A stretch of 64,000 nucleotides of DNA from Isoetes taiwanensis (taxonomy: Eukaryota > Streptophyta > Lycopodiopsida > Isoetales > Isoetaceae): assembly GCA_021234155.1 (NCBI GenBank), contig JAJEKV010000067.1, positions 1,628,288-1,692,287 of the forward strand. The letters are read 5' to 3'. The translations under genes were made by a program, and so were the position numbers. The notes beneath the pieces were generated by a model. It was not told the origin of the DNA. It saw only the letters and a program-made list of their open reading frames with translations, and did no database searches. Numbering within the stretch: the first letter of the stretch is position 1; each line of letters begins with the position of its first letter. This document shows positions 12,901 through 25,075 of this stretch, piece after piece.

Positions 12901-13925
12901 CCTCTTTAAGATGCCAAGCATGCTCATAATGGTTATTAAAACGCCTTCCGTGTCCCAAATGTAAGAGCAAGCATCCACTCTACTCTCATGCCACGCATCT
13001 GTAAATTAAAATTGGCTTTATCGGAAGTCCAAAATGTAAGAGCGCCACCAACACTACATGAAGCATTTGATCAGAATGGAAATTGGTTTATGTCATGGCT
13101 CATTAGAACTATCTTTAATCCTAATACAAATTTTAACTAGCAAAGTAGAAATACATAGTTAATGTCACCACCAGCCCTTATGCTAGTGTGAATCACCAAC
13201 TCAAACTTTAACTAAATTTTTTAAATCTAAATGGGAACAAATTTATGCCCACGTTAATTCTAATTCTAAGAACTAATCTTTAATGAAACCAGATTCTTTT
13301 TAGTTAGCTAGATAAATGAAGCTAACTTAACGAACATGAGTAGCCACTTCATTATCTTAAAAAGATTACAAATTAACTTTCTTGCTACTTTTCAAAATGG
13401 ACGGCTGTCTATGAATTATGAACTTGCCATATACACTTTGCATTAAAGGCAGCAAAAGGAATGCATGCATTTTAGATTAGCAGGACAAATCAATGTCGAG
13501 TGCCATCTCAAAACTCAATTCCACACACAAGATACTTAAATCTTTCTATGGCAGGACGCAAAGATCATTATTGCCAACAGATAGCGCTCATGCTAGTGAA
13601 GATTCTCTTTTGGAAATGGTAAAGGAAAGGAGGATGTTGCTTGAAAAAGACATCTTTAAATGAACTGATCCCTCATAGTGCACAATCTTAGACCAGCAAA
13701 CTAGCCCCGAAATTGTAGGTAGGAAATGCAAGTGGAGGTGGTTAACGTTAACAGTGGACTTCACGCCACCAGTCTGATTTGTTTAACACCACCCAGCAAA
13801 CTTAAGAAGAAAGGGAGGCATTATTTGGATGTGGTTGGTCCATAGCTGCCCAAATACCTGCAAATCTCATATAAGATAAAACATGTGTCTGCTAGTATAC
13901 TGAATATACACCAAGATTCATCCAG
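9991..13925. other. Intergenic DNA, no gene recognised
   Basis: This 3.9-kb stretch holds a TAGA microsatellite (five units at 10208-10227) and scattered frames under 92 codons without motifs. The part nearest 13925 lies downstream of the RING-H2 gene, which is on the minus strand, and should contain its 3' UTR. I could not place a poly(A) signal with confidence. Confidence 0.45.
10208..10227. repeat. TAGA microsatellite
   Basis: Five perfect TAGA units followed by an imperfect one. Confidence 0.9.
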
Positions 13926-14816
13926 TTACAGTTTGAATCTTGCCAAGAGCCTGATAACCCAGAAACTCTGTTCTCGAAAACATGAAGATTCTTCTAAATC
14001 TGAGACATTAGTTGCTGTAGCTTCAGGATTATTCTCAGATGTAGTATCAGGTGGAATACTACAACTAAGATTCCTTTTCTCTACATCTTCAGAAGAACTT
14101 GCAGGATGTGAGTGTTCTCTGGATGGCTTGTTCATCTGAGATGATTCTCCATTTTCTTTGATGGAATTTCCAGTATGATCGAATAACCTTGCATCTGAAT
14201 CCTGTTGTCGTTCTGTGCCAATATCGATACAAATATGGCCCTGATGACTATCTGCACTCTGTACAAAAGGGTTCTGTTCTGATGCCGGGCTTGCATGGTT
14301 AGATATTTTAAGCACAGATCTGCATACAGGACATGTGGTGTGAGATAGAAGCCACATGTCTATGCAGGCATGGTGGAAGCAATGGCCACACTGAGGAAGC
14401 AGTCTCAAGGATTCATTTTCCTCAAATTCAGTCAAACAAACGGGGCAACATGATGCAAACATGCTTGGTTCTTTCACCACTTCTGTGCTATATTGAATAA
14501 AGGGTAAGGCTTCAATAACTGCCTTATCAATCCCCTGGCTTGACGAACACTGTGGCCGTGGAATCATCCTTGGTGGTGGTGGAGTTGGATTAGCCCACTT
14601 TTTTATGTACACAGAGAAGAAACCCAGGAAAACAAAAGCAGCCAATAGCACCACTATGATTATAGCCATGGTCGGGTTGAAGTGCACAGATATGTCATAT
14701 GAAGATAAGCCTGCACCAGTATCATCACAATCTGCAGCTTCAACAGATCCATTATAGGATGCATTTGCCATCAGAATAGACGTTCCATTGGATCCAAGTG
14801 AAGCCATGTTGCACAT
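13926..14816 (-). CDS. RING-H2 finger E3 ubiquitin ligase, ATL family
   Basis: Complete 296-residue frame. A hydrophobic segment at about residues 50-70 ([21 protein letters not shown]) is a membrane anchor, followed by basic and proline-rich residues (PTPPPPR, 77-83). A GLD-like box ([11 protein letters not shown], 95-105) and the RING-H2 domain follow: C124-x2-C127-x15-C143-x-H145-x2-H148-x2-C151-x10-C162-x2-C165, with the ATL tryptophan at W155. The spacing is exactly that of the plant ATL family, whose members are membrane-bound ubiquitin ligases that pair with E2 enzymes. The tail (171-296) is Ser/Glu/Asn-rich and looks disordered. All zinc ligands are present, so the protein is probably functional. 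The first ATG (14816) and M4 (14807) are both possible starts. The frame stays open upstream only to a TAG at 14853-14855, which coincides with a good splice acceptor, so an upstream coding exon is possible but not needed. Substrate unknown. Confidence 0.92.
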   Translation of the reverse strand: MCNMASLGSNGTSILMANASYNGSVEAADCDDTGAGLSSYDISVHFNPTMAIIIVVLLAAFVFLGFFSVYIKKWANPTPPPPRMIPRPQCSSSQGIDKAVIEALPFIQYSTEVVKEPSMFASCCPVCLTEFEENESLRLLPQCGHCFHHACIDMWLLSHTTCPVCRSVLKISNHASPASEQNPFVQSADSHQGHICIDIGTERQQDSDARLFDHTGNSIKENGESSQMNKPSREHSHPASSSEDVEKRNLSCSIPPDTTSENNPEATATNVSDLEESSCFREQSFWVIRLLARFKL

Positions 14817-14824
14817 ATGTAGAC

Positions 14825-14845
14825 TCAGTCCTTGTACTTGAACAT
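14825..14845 (-). promoter_or_regulatory. Upstream ORF in the leader of the RING-H2 gene
   Basis: An ATG at 14845 opens six codons (MFKYKD) and stops with TGA at 14825-14827, nine bases before the main ATG and in another frame. If the leader is spliced as proposed, an ATG in the upstream 22-nt exon joins this same frame, giving a 13-codon uORF. Such elements often lower translation of the main frame; that effect here is inference. Confidence 0.5.
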
Positions 14846-14852
14846 ATGCTTG

Positions 14853-15900
14853 CTAAAACACAAAAAATTGGGAAATGTCTTCTTGTTTCTTATAATTATA
14901 TAGAAGACTGTGGGGCAAGTCTGGAATACGAAAAAGGACCATATAAAAATTCTTAGGATGACAGCACAAAGGACCATAAATCAATCTAAGAGATCTTGCA
15001 TATCACATTAAGGAAGAAGCTCAATCAACCGCGTATTTAATATATTAAAGAAAGCAAAACTGATGCCATCCCCTTATACATAATAAACCCTTCAAAGGAG
15101 AAAAACAAGAAATAAACTATGGTAACTGGTGTGGTCCACGAATGAATCTCGCCTGCTACTACTTGGCTAAATCTGTGTCACATGGACCACCGAAGAAGCT
15201 ATCTTATCTGATGTAACAGAGCATTACCCCTTACCGGATCTTATTAAAAGAGAGTGCCAACTGAGCTGGTCTTTACCTTTTAATTGCCTGATTGAAGTCC
15301 TCACCCTTCCAATTTAAGCACTTTATGTTTAGTGTTCTTAAAGATGGTAGCGATAAGGACCTTCCATCCACCATAAGAATTTATTCTCGAGGCTTGCAGC
15401 ATGCATGTCAGGAAGGCACTGAGCACACAGGAGCTAGAAAGAAGACAAAGATGGGCCAGATGATGAAGACATGACCTAAAATGGCGAGCAATTACATGGC
15501 AAGTAAAATATGTATATACACCCAGCAACCCTTTTGCACAACACCTTCCTGATCTCTTAACAAACCAGATTAACAAAAGTTTCCTTCTGTTTGTGCCGCA
15601 AACAGTTCTGCCCTAGAGAGAAGCCATTAATCAAACAAAGATCTAAAAGGCAACAGTTGAAGAGGTACCTGGTTGCTTGAATTCACAAGCTCGAAGAACC
15701 TTTTATCTGGATAAACTTACCTATGACGATGCATCCCACTATCTGACACCAAAAGAAGGGTTGCGCCGTTAAAGCTTAGTGCCCAGAAAGAAGAAAGAAA
15801 AAAGCCAAAGCCGGTGTACCTGCGTAACCACTGACCAGATCGTGATACGCAAAACAAAATCATTGCCTAAACCAAACCCAGCTCAAAAAATTGGGTTGCC
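14853..15900 (-). other. Probable spliced 5' leader of the RING-H2 gene
   Basis: On the minus strand there is a strong donor ATAG/GTAAGT (intron begins at 15720) and a T-rich acceptor TGTTTTAG (ends at 14853), giving an 868-nt intron just before the coding exon. Further upstream, an acceptor GGTGTCAG ending at 15743 and a donor GCAG/GTACAC beginning at 15819 would bound a 77-nt intron. That leaves a 22-nt exon at 15721-15742 and a first exon from 15820 upward. Sites are seen in the sequence; the exon chain is inference. Open frames at 15292-15576 have no domain and fall inside the proposed intron. Confidence 0.45.
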
Positions 15901-18149
15901 CCCTTTGGTTGGAGGGGGGAAATTGACGTTTTGAAGGCCTCGATTTGTTCTGTTGTAGATGATATGCTACAGAATATTTTGGATGCTTAGGGTGAGATTC
16001 CACTACGACAGTTCTTGGTGTGGCAGTTTACGTCCACAAGAAGAGCCATCTTGCAAAATGCCGAAGGAGGTCAGATTCCATTAGTGGCAATTAAGAGCGG
16101 CAATTTTGGTTTGGCATTAGGCTGGGTTTAGTAAAAGTAAGTACCGCCAAAAATGTTGCTCTAAATCACCGGAGATGAGGGCCGAGCTGTCTTATTACAA
16201 ATCACGCCACATAACCATCCGTATGCACTTTAGCGGGGGTTTTTGGACCACATGGCCGCTAAATCTTTCCGCATTTCAGACTGTCCTAAAGTAATTTTAT
16301 TCTGGAAGGGGCCAAAATTTGCTTTTAAAGATCCTGTGATATTGTGGGGTTTTTTTTACGACCACACCAGTATGGCATCCCTATACATGAGTGAATCCCT
16401 GCATTAATATCATCGAATCTCACCCTAGGCTTGAGCGTGAGATCGTGAGTATGTATTTACCGGCCACGGGTTGCTATTTATAAAAACTAGTTTGTTGACA
16501 TTCAACATTGGCGCCCTATCGTGATTTCGCTGACAATCCAGCTCTTGTTGACATTCAATCTGATGCCCACTGCACTTGCCATAAAGGATGATAAGGCGGT
16601 AAGATTAATTGGGACATAATTCCCTGCTTTGTCAGCGATCGGGCGCCGACCTGCCGCCAGCCTTGTTTGTGCTTGAATCATGGAGCAGTTGTCTTACCCT
16701 TATAATATCCTAGTCGGGAGGCATTTTCAAATTCGTATATGGGCGCTTCTTAAATCGCCAAATTTTGAATAATATGATTTGCACCAATTTAAAGAGCTTC
16801 TTAACTTTTACTTTAGAAATAACATGCCTAAACTGACCGACCACAGAGTGTCGCGTCTTTTAATCAAAGTGTATGCTCCTGATTCTAAATCGCTTACCTT
16901 TGTTAAATCCCAAAGCAGGTGCTTCTTCACCGCTATTGTACAAAACAAACGCCGCGCATGAAATTAGCTACCAAAATCAGTTATGGCTGCCTGTAGAACA
17001 AAAATAGAATAGACGGATTTTTGTGTCTCTTTACTGGATCTACAGGTTAACCAAGAATCTTGTGACCCAATTAGCATTCCGGGGTATTGGCAAATGGCAA
17101 AATACCTGCAGACCGCCTGATGAAATGCACATTGAACCACTTTACATGTGGTGCTTCTCCAATTCGCCCTGCAAATTTTTACCGCACCACATTCAAAAAG
17201 ATTTACCTATGATTCTAGTGTGTCGCTACCGTGTGTTACCGCCTTACCTCACTCTGTGAATTTGAAAGAAATTATTGAGCACTAGACGTTGTTGACATCT
17301 CAAGAATGTTTGTAAGTGCTATTCTGTGATATGAGGATGCGCGAAAATTCCCCAGCCAAGTACCAAATTTGATAGTTTCTACCAGTGGTACTTTTGGCTC
17401 ACAAACACAAAAATAAAACAGTACCGAAATGAAGGTACCAAAATACATATTTGTCATTTGAAAGGCTCAAATTTAAATTGTCCTGCCATTACGCCATATA
17501 TTTATAGATATTTTTATTTCACCTGTCATAAAATGATATAATACAAAGGCCTATATGCAAAATGTGGCGACCTAAAACAACCTTTAAAGTCTTCTGCGGC
17601 ATAGTAAATTCACACCATCCAACCGTTGAAAATTGTATACGGCTAGCTTCACCACGCCTGGGCTTCTAATGCAGCGAAGGTCTCGCCTCTCAAAAATTAG
17701 CGAGGCGGCAGAGCAGAAAGACGCATTTACGGTATCCGTGAGCTTCCCCAGAATACGCATCAATTTTTGTCTATCTCATCGCCTACCATTGCTATGAAAT
17801 TGGCCGTAAATGTTTTGCATCAGTAACTCAAGGAACGCAACCTAATAGGGAATTACAAAATCACGCATGAAATTGGCCAAGGAATCCCAAAATTGCATCG
17901 ACATTTAGACCGGTTTCTCAGCCATTCCGCAAACAAGTATGGGGTTCTTGCCTATATTACAAAGATATACCAAGGCTCGAGACATGCCTGCTAAAACTCG
18001 GTAGATTTTGCAGCTACATGAAATTTTGCATCCAATTGTTCTCACAAGACTTTGAAATACTTACAAACCCAATTCTTCATTCCATTCATTCATGGGGCAA
18101 AGATAAAGGCAAAGTAAGTAAGTTTAGATTTAGATCTTGCTATACAACA
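15901..18149. other. Intergenic DNA, no gene recognised
   Basis: May include the promoter of the minus-strand RING-H2 gene at its left end. Short frames up to 78 codons show no domain motif. Confidence 0.45.
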
Positions 18150-18578
18150 ATTAACACACAACTACCATTAACATTATTAACACAAACCATTGCATTTAAC
18201 ACATTTAAATTAAAATCCCCCCTTAAACCCCCTTTTGGTTTGGTGCTTATTCATGAATGGGATTACTCCGCAACGAGTTGATAAGTATATTTGCCCTTTA
18301 TCTCTAGATGGACCCATATATGATCCCCTCAAGCCAGGTAAAATGTACAAGTTTTGTACACCATATTTAAAATTTGCAAAATACTATAAGATCTGGTGAG
18401 AATGTACTTAATGGTAAGCACTTTGTACATGTGCATTGTAAATATATTTTTGAGCTCGGGTCATTCTAATGTGAACCCCCGTGGAACAAGCACCCAAACC
18501 AAAGTGGGTTTAAGGGGATTTTAATTTAAATGTGTTAAATGCAAGGCCTGTGTTGTACAATGTTAATGGTAGTTGTAA
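18150..18578. repeat. Inverted repeat, ~95-bp arms around a ~240-bp centre
   Basis: The left arm (about 18155-18248) is the reverse complement of the right arm (about 18488-18578). Shared blocks include ACTACCATTAACA, GCATTTAACACATTTAAAT, TAAAATCCCC and TTGGTTTG.GTGCTT, with small indels. The centre holds no gene. The right arm and part of the centre match the repeat at 8885-9050. This may be a folded-back pair of a dispersed element or a MITE-like element; no transposase or clear target duplication was seen. Confidence 0.7.
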
Positions 18579-21500
18579 AAGAATGTATTAAAAGTGAAAA
18601 TTCTTGGTCTCTTTCGGGCCCCAAATCTGCTGTAAACATAGGTAAACTTTATGGGCCTAAATATTACAATTACTAAAAGCACAATAACATCAAGAGAAAC
18701 AACATTTCAGCACCATAAGCATATATGTAAAATAAACTTAATCTGCGAAAGAGGGAGGACACAGGACCACATACACGCTTTATCTTCAAACGGGGTTCAT
18801 CATCGCAAATTTTATGGTGCAAATTCTGCTCAAATAATCATAGATCCTTTGGGAGGGTACGACGGGAGAATAAGGATATACTAAGTAGACAATCATCCGG
18901 GTATATGCACGCAAGAATTAAAAGAGATGATGCCCAACACTAGCACTGTGACCATATGCCTTCCCGACGCATCAAGGCGAAACCGTGAAACCCAATAATT
19001 TGATTGCCCATGAAAAAGTTCTCTTTAATGTTAAGAATACATGGGCGCTTACAAAACAAAGATGCATCTATTTAGAACAACAATACCACTATCAAAAAGA
19101 ATTAAGTATGATAGTACCACAATTGAATGAGTTATCGATTGAATGAGCATCCCGCACCCTCCGGTAAAACTTAATGTAGAATGCATTGGGTCCCCCTATT
19201 TCCAGCTTCACCCAAACCCTATAATTTATCCAGACAACTCGAGTATAAACGTATACAAAACCACAGAGATTTATATTCAAACGTTCTTCTACCTAACTAG
19301 AACCGGAGATAAATTTCATCCCCTGATGATAAAGGTCCTTTATTCTCATCAATGATCCGGTTTTGCCTCTTCAAAAACACCTAGAAGAAACAAAGTCCGG
19401 CTAATAATTTTGCCATATAATCTTAAGAAGATCTATTGATCCGCTTGTTACCATCCACCACAAAACTTTGACCACCATGCATTGACATAGAAATATCATA
19501 CAAAAGCTTGGGTTCAGGAGCGCTGTGTAAGGAAATGGAGCACCCGAGGAGCTGTTTGAGGTCTTCTCAATCGCTTCATTTTTTGTGGTCCATCAGTTTC
19601 ACTCTGGCCCCATGCTGATAAATACCATGATAAGGATTTTTTCTCTGCCTGCTGGGGACTCATTATCTTGGGATTTGAATCCGCACACCTTCATTTTGTA
19701 AAATATAAAGCAACAACGTAAGGGCTAGAAGGATCGATTATTTTCCATCTCCTTCATCAAAGCGCGAAGCAATTTGGGTATCCTCAAATTTCATCCTCAT
19801 TTTCGTCTACGAAGTAACCCCGTAGGTACGCCTTGATCCCAAAATCAAAAATCCAAAAATACGCCTCTTCTTCAATCCGCTGCCCATTTCATCCCGGCCA
19901 TATCTAGAGCCTTCAAATATGCGAGGAGAGAAGCTGCCAGATCCGCCTATAGCCACATCTTAGACTGGTCGATTCTGCACTCAAAACCGCCTATAGCTAT
20001 GGAAGCCCAAAGTTTAAATAGCTCCAGATTTGATAAGCCCGAGAAGCCCAGATTTGGAGCCGATTTGAAGCTTAAACCAAGAATCCCCAAACACGAGCTA
20101 CCCTCTCTACACAAACCCTAAAGCCCTAAAAAGTATCACCGCGCAATGTTCAAATTCTAAAATAAAAGAGGGGCTTTTGCTGTCGCCCTTGATGTTAACC
20201 ACCAGTACAATCAACGACTAAGAAATGGTGCACTCTAGATGTACGTGGCATTAGTACATCAACACCTACCATGAAAATCTGGTAAAACCTGCAGTGCCGG
20301 CAAAAAACAATGTGTAAAGAAAAAACCCCCCATATTATGCTACATATTATTATGATTTTTCTTCTACTCAGATTTCAGGTTTTCAAATGGAATATATAAA
20401 GTACAATTTTTGCTACAAAAAATAAGGCCAATTAATGTAGATCATGCTTTCTTTACAAATTCTCTAATAGCACATTTGCAAGTCATGCCTCGCAAAATGC
20501 GGAGGAGCCCTATATAGTTCTGAGGAGACTATATAGAAATTATAGAAGGTTCTTGTGATGTACGCTAAATATACCACACATGTACATGAGACTTGGTTAT
20601 ATTATTACGAAGTTTATAACAAGATGGCACTGTTCATTTTTACAAAAAATGGTTTCTGCCATTTAGAATTTTTTTCTTGCATTTGAAAGGTTAAAATTGA
20701 AAGACTTTCTATCACCCGAAAGGCATGAATTTGTTTTGGCTCCTCGGCCAAAAAAATTAGCGTAGCCTTTCAAATTTGAGCAATCAAAGGTATGTTGTAG
20801 GCCATATTCTCGGCCAATTAGGCAAGACATTGGATAAGGCAAGAAAGCCCTTTAATATACGGTGACAGTTTTTGATTTCTATCCAATGATATCCGGCTAC
20901 ATGGCCATCATTCTATTCAAGAATTAAAAATTGATAAGGTTGCCGAATCTGCTATGTTCGACACACACTGCCTACTCAGATACTACTGCCATAACTCCTA
21001 AGAACTCCATACACCGCGTAACCTCAGACGTAAGCAGTAATCCTATACCGCGAACCCGGCTTAACTATGTAATTTCGCATCTTCATTTCATTACAACTTC
21101 AAGGAATCTGCGAAAGTAAGAGACAAAACGGCTTTTGTTTGGTGCAACTCCAATAAAACTCCATAGCCATAGCCAAAATGGCATTCCTTGACGCTTCCCC
21201 AAATGGCTTCTTCAGGCTGGCCAATCCCCCGTGGCTGGGCAGCCCGCTACCGCAAGCGCCAGCATCTAAATGCACATCGTTAATATACTGCAAGCTAGCT
21301 AGCTCCCTCGCCACATGGAATGGCCTTCATTCCACATCACAACAAGAAATTATCTGGCATTATTTGGAGCTGCAAAGGTATTTCTAGATCTTAGTACATC
21401 CGAAAATCTAGATCTATAGTAGGATACAAAACATGTTGTTTTGCGCAAGTAATATTGATGCTGTATTTCACTTTTAATACATGACATCCATAATCCAAGT

Positions 21501-23370
21501 AAAGGCCTCTTTTGACTTCTAAGGTGAGAACATGTATTTGTCTGAACATGCTTTTGTGAGGACAGTTAAGCTTATGGAAGATAAGGGAATAGGGCCAGGA
21601 CGATGGCACTTAGGCTGCTTCTAAGCCCTTTGTAACTTGAGACCTAAGTCTGCTTTTAAGATCTTTAGTTCATTGAAAGCTTGTTCTCGAGAGCTCAACG
21701 AATAATTTTGTTAGAGTTAAATACCGTGTTAGGGGTCGACGTACGTACTTATAGGGATGGGGAAGATGTATATGGTTCCAAAGAGATCTAAGGCAAAGAA
21801 CAAAACGGCGGAGTCTATCACCAATTTGGTGATACTTAATCCCCAATTGCTGCACAAAAAAGAGGTAAATAATCCAAATGAAAGTTCTTTTGCCTCTCGA
21901 TTCTCCTCGGCTAATTCAAATGGCTCAGCAGTGGGTTTTCCTCCTTTTCTGCAAGTGGAAGGTGGTTAATGAATTTGCATCCACAAGTATAGATTCCAAA
22001 TTTAATGTATTTCACCGTGCAAAGTAATAATATGCATGGAAATCATCCGATTCTCCGCTATAAAAAGTTTACATCAAAGATTTAACGTGATTGGCTTTGG
22101 TGGGGTTAATATATCTAGTGCATCTAGAAAGGCAAGGTAGCAGCCGCTATTGGTGTAGTGTCTGAAGGAAGTAAGGATGAGTTGGTCGGGTAAATTCCCA
22201 CCACATTAAAGTCTCGCATTCAAACTTTAACAACAATTGCCTCTAGATGATATATTTTATCAGCCCGATCACGAATGTGGCCCCAGCTTCTAACATTCCA
22301 GTTGAGGTGTGGGACCACGCTTAAGTAAAGCAACTTATCTTCCCCAGTAAATTCTGCACATCAAAATACGATTTTCATGGTTCCAGTAGTTTCAATATCT
22401 CGGCTTCAGACGCCTCTAACTTCCTCCCTTCCATACCCATCAAGTTGTTGGCAAAAAACTTTGTTCTTATGATGTTTGAAAGTATTGATGCAAAGTGGTA
22501 TCAAGAGGACTATCCACTGCGGAAGACATATAATGTACCAAGATACTCTCCTCGGTTTTACACCGATACGTCAGGCACAAAAGATGCCTACTGCCTTAAG
22601 GCCTCTCCGATCTAATGGCTCATCAATTTTCTAGTTGCAATTGCAAATCTTATTCGCAGTCTATATCTCGTTACCACGCGAAAATGTACATTTGTGTTTC
22701 AGTCGTGGACTCACTTTCTTTACCTGGGGATGGTAGAAGAGCGCCTTAGTATAAGAAGTTGGATCTTAAGCTTCAGCGTCCTCGCATAGGCCCGCTGTTT
22801 CATGGCGGCTTTGCTAGCTGCTTGAAAATGCATCTCGTGCATCCGCTCAAATATTCTTCGATTCAAGCTCCTATTGTTATTTCTTCCACCGGCCCATGAT
22901 CAACTTGCCGGGGCTAGTCTTTGTATTCCTACTATGTAAATATTTTTCCTCATACACAATTCCAATGATCTCTGCCCCAGCACCATCGTTTGCTCATAGC
23001 CCCTACCCACTTCCCGCTGTTAAGCTTCTCACAGGCTTCATGCTTCCCAGTTGTTGCGTGGCTGATGGTCCTAATCTTCAGCGCGCCTAATGAGCCATGG
23101 CAAATAAAATAATCTGGAAGAAGGCAAATGGTGAAGAAGTCCTGTTGTCATCTCGACGCAGGCCATCATGCCTCAGCCTCTATTCAAAGGCATGATAACT
23201 GATGCCCGCCGACATCACCCTATGCCGCAGAACATGCTGACGATGAGGCCATTAAACGCCAAGGTGACACAAGAGTGCGATTATGTAATCGTATGGGTGG
23301 TTTTGCTTAGTGGACCATCCATCCTCTAGGTTTTAAGTCCCAGCGTCACAGTCCCTTTGTATGTATCTTG
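18579..23370. other. Intergenic DNA, no gene recognised
   Basis: Frames of 60-77 codons occur at 18651, 20931, 21178, 21757 and 22896 without recognisable domains. The last ~1 kb before the poly(A) tract at 23402 may belong to the LINE ending there, but I could not recover a reverse transcriptase or zinc-binding motif from it. Confidence 0.45.
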
Positions 23371-23421
23371 ATATTCCTTGGATAATAGACTGCCGCCCTT
23401 CAAAAAAAAAAAAAAAAAAAA
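23371..23421 (+). mobile_element. 3' end of a LINE-type element with poly(A) tail
   Basis: TTGGATAATAGACTGCCGCC precedes CTTC and 20 A residues (23402-23421). The tail motif TGGATAATA..CCTTC(A)n is also found, inverted, at the end of the LINE fragment at 30.6 kb, which suggests the same family. How far the element extends to the left is unknown. Confidence 0.55.
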
Positions 23422-23509
23422 GCTTTTTGTAGATCCTTTTTTGCATTGGGAGCATGGTATGGTATTTTTTAGTCTCCTTGCAACTTATGATAGTTGGCCG
23501 CTTACCCGT

Positions 23510-23910
23510 GTTCTCTCTCTCTCTCTAGCGCCTACATTCTCTCTCTAGGATTTTTAGGCACATTCTCTCTCCATACTCTCAGCTCCCTCTTCACTCTTTC
23601 GCTTAGTTGCTAGTTTACTACCCTTTTCCAGCATACTACTATCAGTTCCTTTGCGTTTTTAGTTCTATTGGCCACCTTCTCTCTCTATAGAGCCTCCTGA
23701 CCACTTTCTCTCATACAGCCACCTACTCCTCAGTAAGCACTTCCCGTAAAGACACACTACTATCAAGGCTCCGCATCCTTCCTTTGCCCCTTGCCCTCCC
23801 CCGGCCCCTTTTTAACCCTCGTCACTCCCTATATCCCTACCTCACCCTTCCTTTTCTTTGCCTCCATTTGCCCCTTGTTTCACCCTTCATTTTTTTCGTT
23901 GTAGATATTG
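23510..23910. repeat. Pyrimidine-rich low-complexity tract with CT runs
   Basis: CTCTCTCTCTCT at 23513-23526 is followed by scattered CTCTCTCT blocks and C/T-rich sequence up to about 23910. No stable coding frame. Confidence 0.7.
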
Positions 23911-25075
23911 TTCTTTTCTCGAGCTATTTTTTGTAGATCTTGTTCTTGTTGTATAACAAAAATATCTGGTGGTGATTCAATGACAAGTTACTGCTATTCA
24001 GTGGGGTTATTGGAATTGCATCTCCAGGAGGTGATGGATATATGCACTTAGCTATGTCCCCAGACACTAACTTAAATATGTATCTTTGTACAATTTATCA
24101 ACATGCTTATTACTGCCAAGGTTTTTTCCCCATCAGTCCTTACCGTAGATTTTCTAAACTCAAAAATAAGGTTTAATGTGCATCCATGCAATATGTCAAG
24201 TAGTTACCATATACAAAAGTTACGGATTACAGGCAAAGAGTCATGTCTAAAATAAGAGCCCCATCCAATGAATGCATACCTACTTTTGTAGCTGTTCTTT
24301 TCATCGTCAACTCGCCTACATATTCTTTGCATCTTGTTCCTGTATGTTTCTTGTTGCATTTGTTTATGATGGTCCAATCTCGATGGCAATAAAATAACAA
24401 AGGGACGTATTTGGAGACAGAAAAGTAGAGCAATATTAGCATTTTGAAAAATCAGCGCACCTCCATTTCAACATATGATTAATTGATTAAAAGCAGGAGA
24501 TATTTTTGGGAATCTATTTCCGGAACAAAAATTTGTGGGTCAAAATGTCTCTTATAAAGATACTATTGAGTAAAAGCATATTAGGATGTCCCTTGAAAAG
24601 CAATACCAGTAACTACAAAGCACCCCAAAATTATACAAGCCGCACTTATTGTAGAACTTATGTAATATCTCAAAAATTATTAGGTTTAAAAATTAGTGCA
24701 TCCTTTTTAGTCTCTAGTAGGTTTTCTTTTTTCCTTCAAAATTAGATACAACGTGTCCTAGACTTTTATTTTGAAAATTTTGAGTTGATTCCGATCCTTT
24801 TTCCCCTTTTCATCAAAATCAACTAAGCAATTCAAAATAAAAGTCTAGGACTTAAGATCCAATGTACGTGAAAAACAATTTTATTAGAAACTAAAAAAAT
24901 GTAATAATTCTTAAACTTCATAGTATTGAGGTATTACATAAGTTCTGTTGTACCCGGTGATGACAACTTTTTTGGGTACTTTTCTAAATACTAATTTCAA
25001 AATTTTAAGTGACACTCTAACATCGTGCTATTACCGTCTTGTATCATTTTACAGATGTAAAAAAGCCTTTCTTCT
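23911..25075. other. Intergenic DNA, no gene recognised
   Basis: AT-rich, with short frames lacking domain motifs (24204-24745). Confidence 0.5.
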
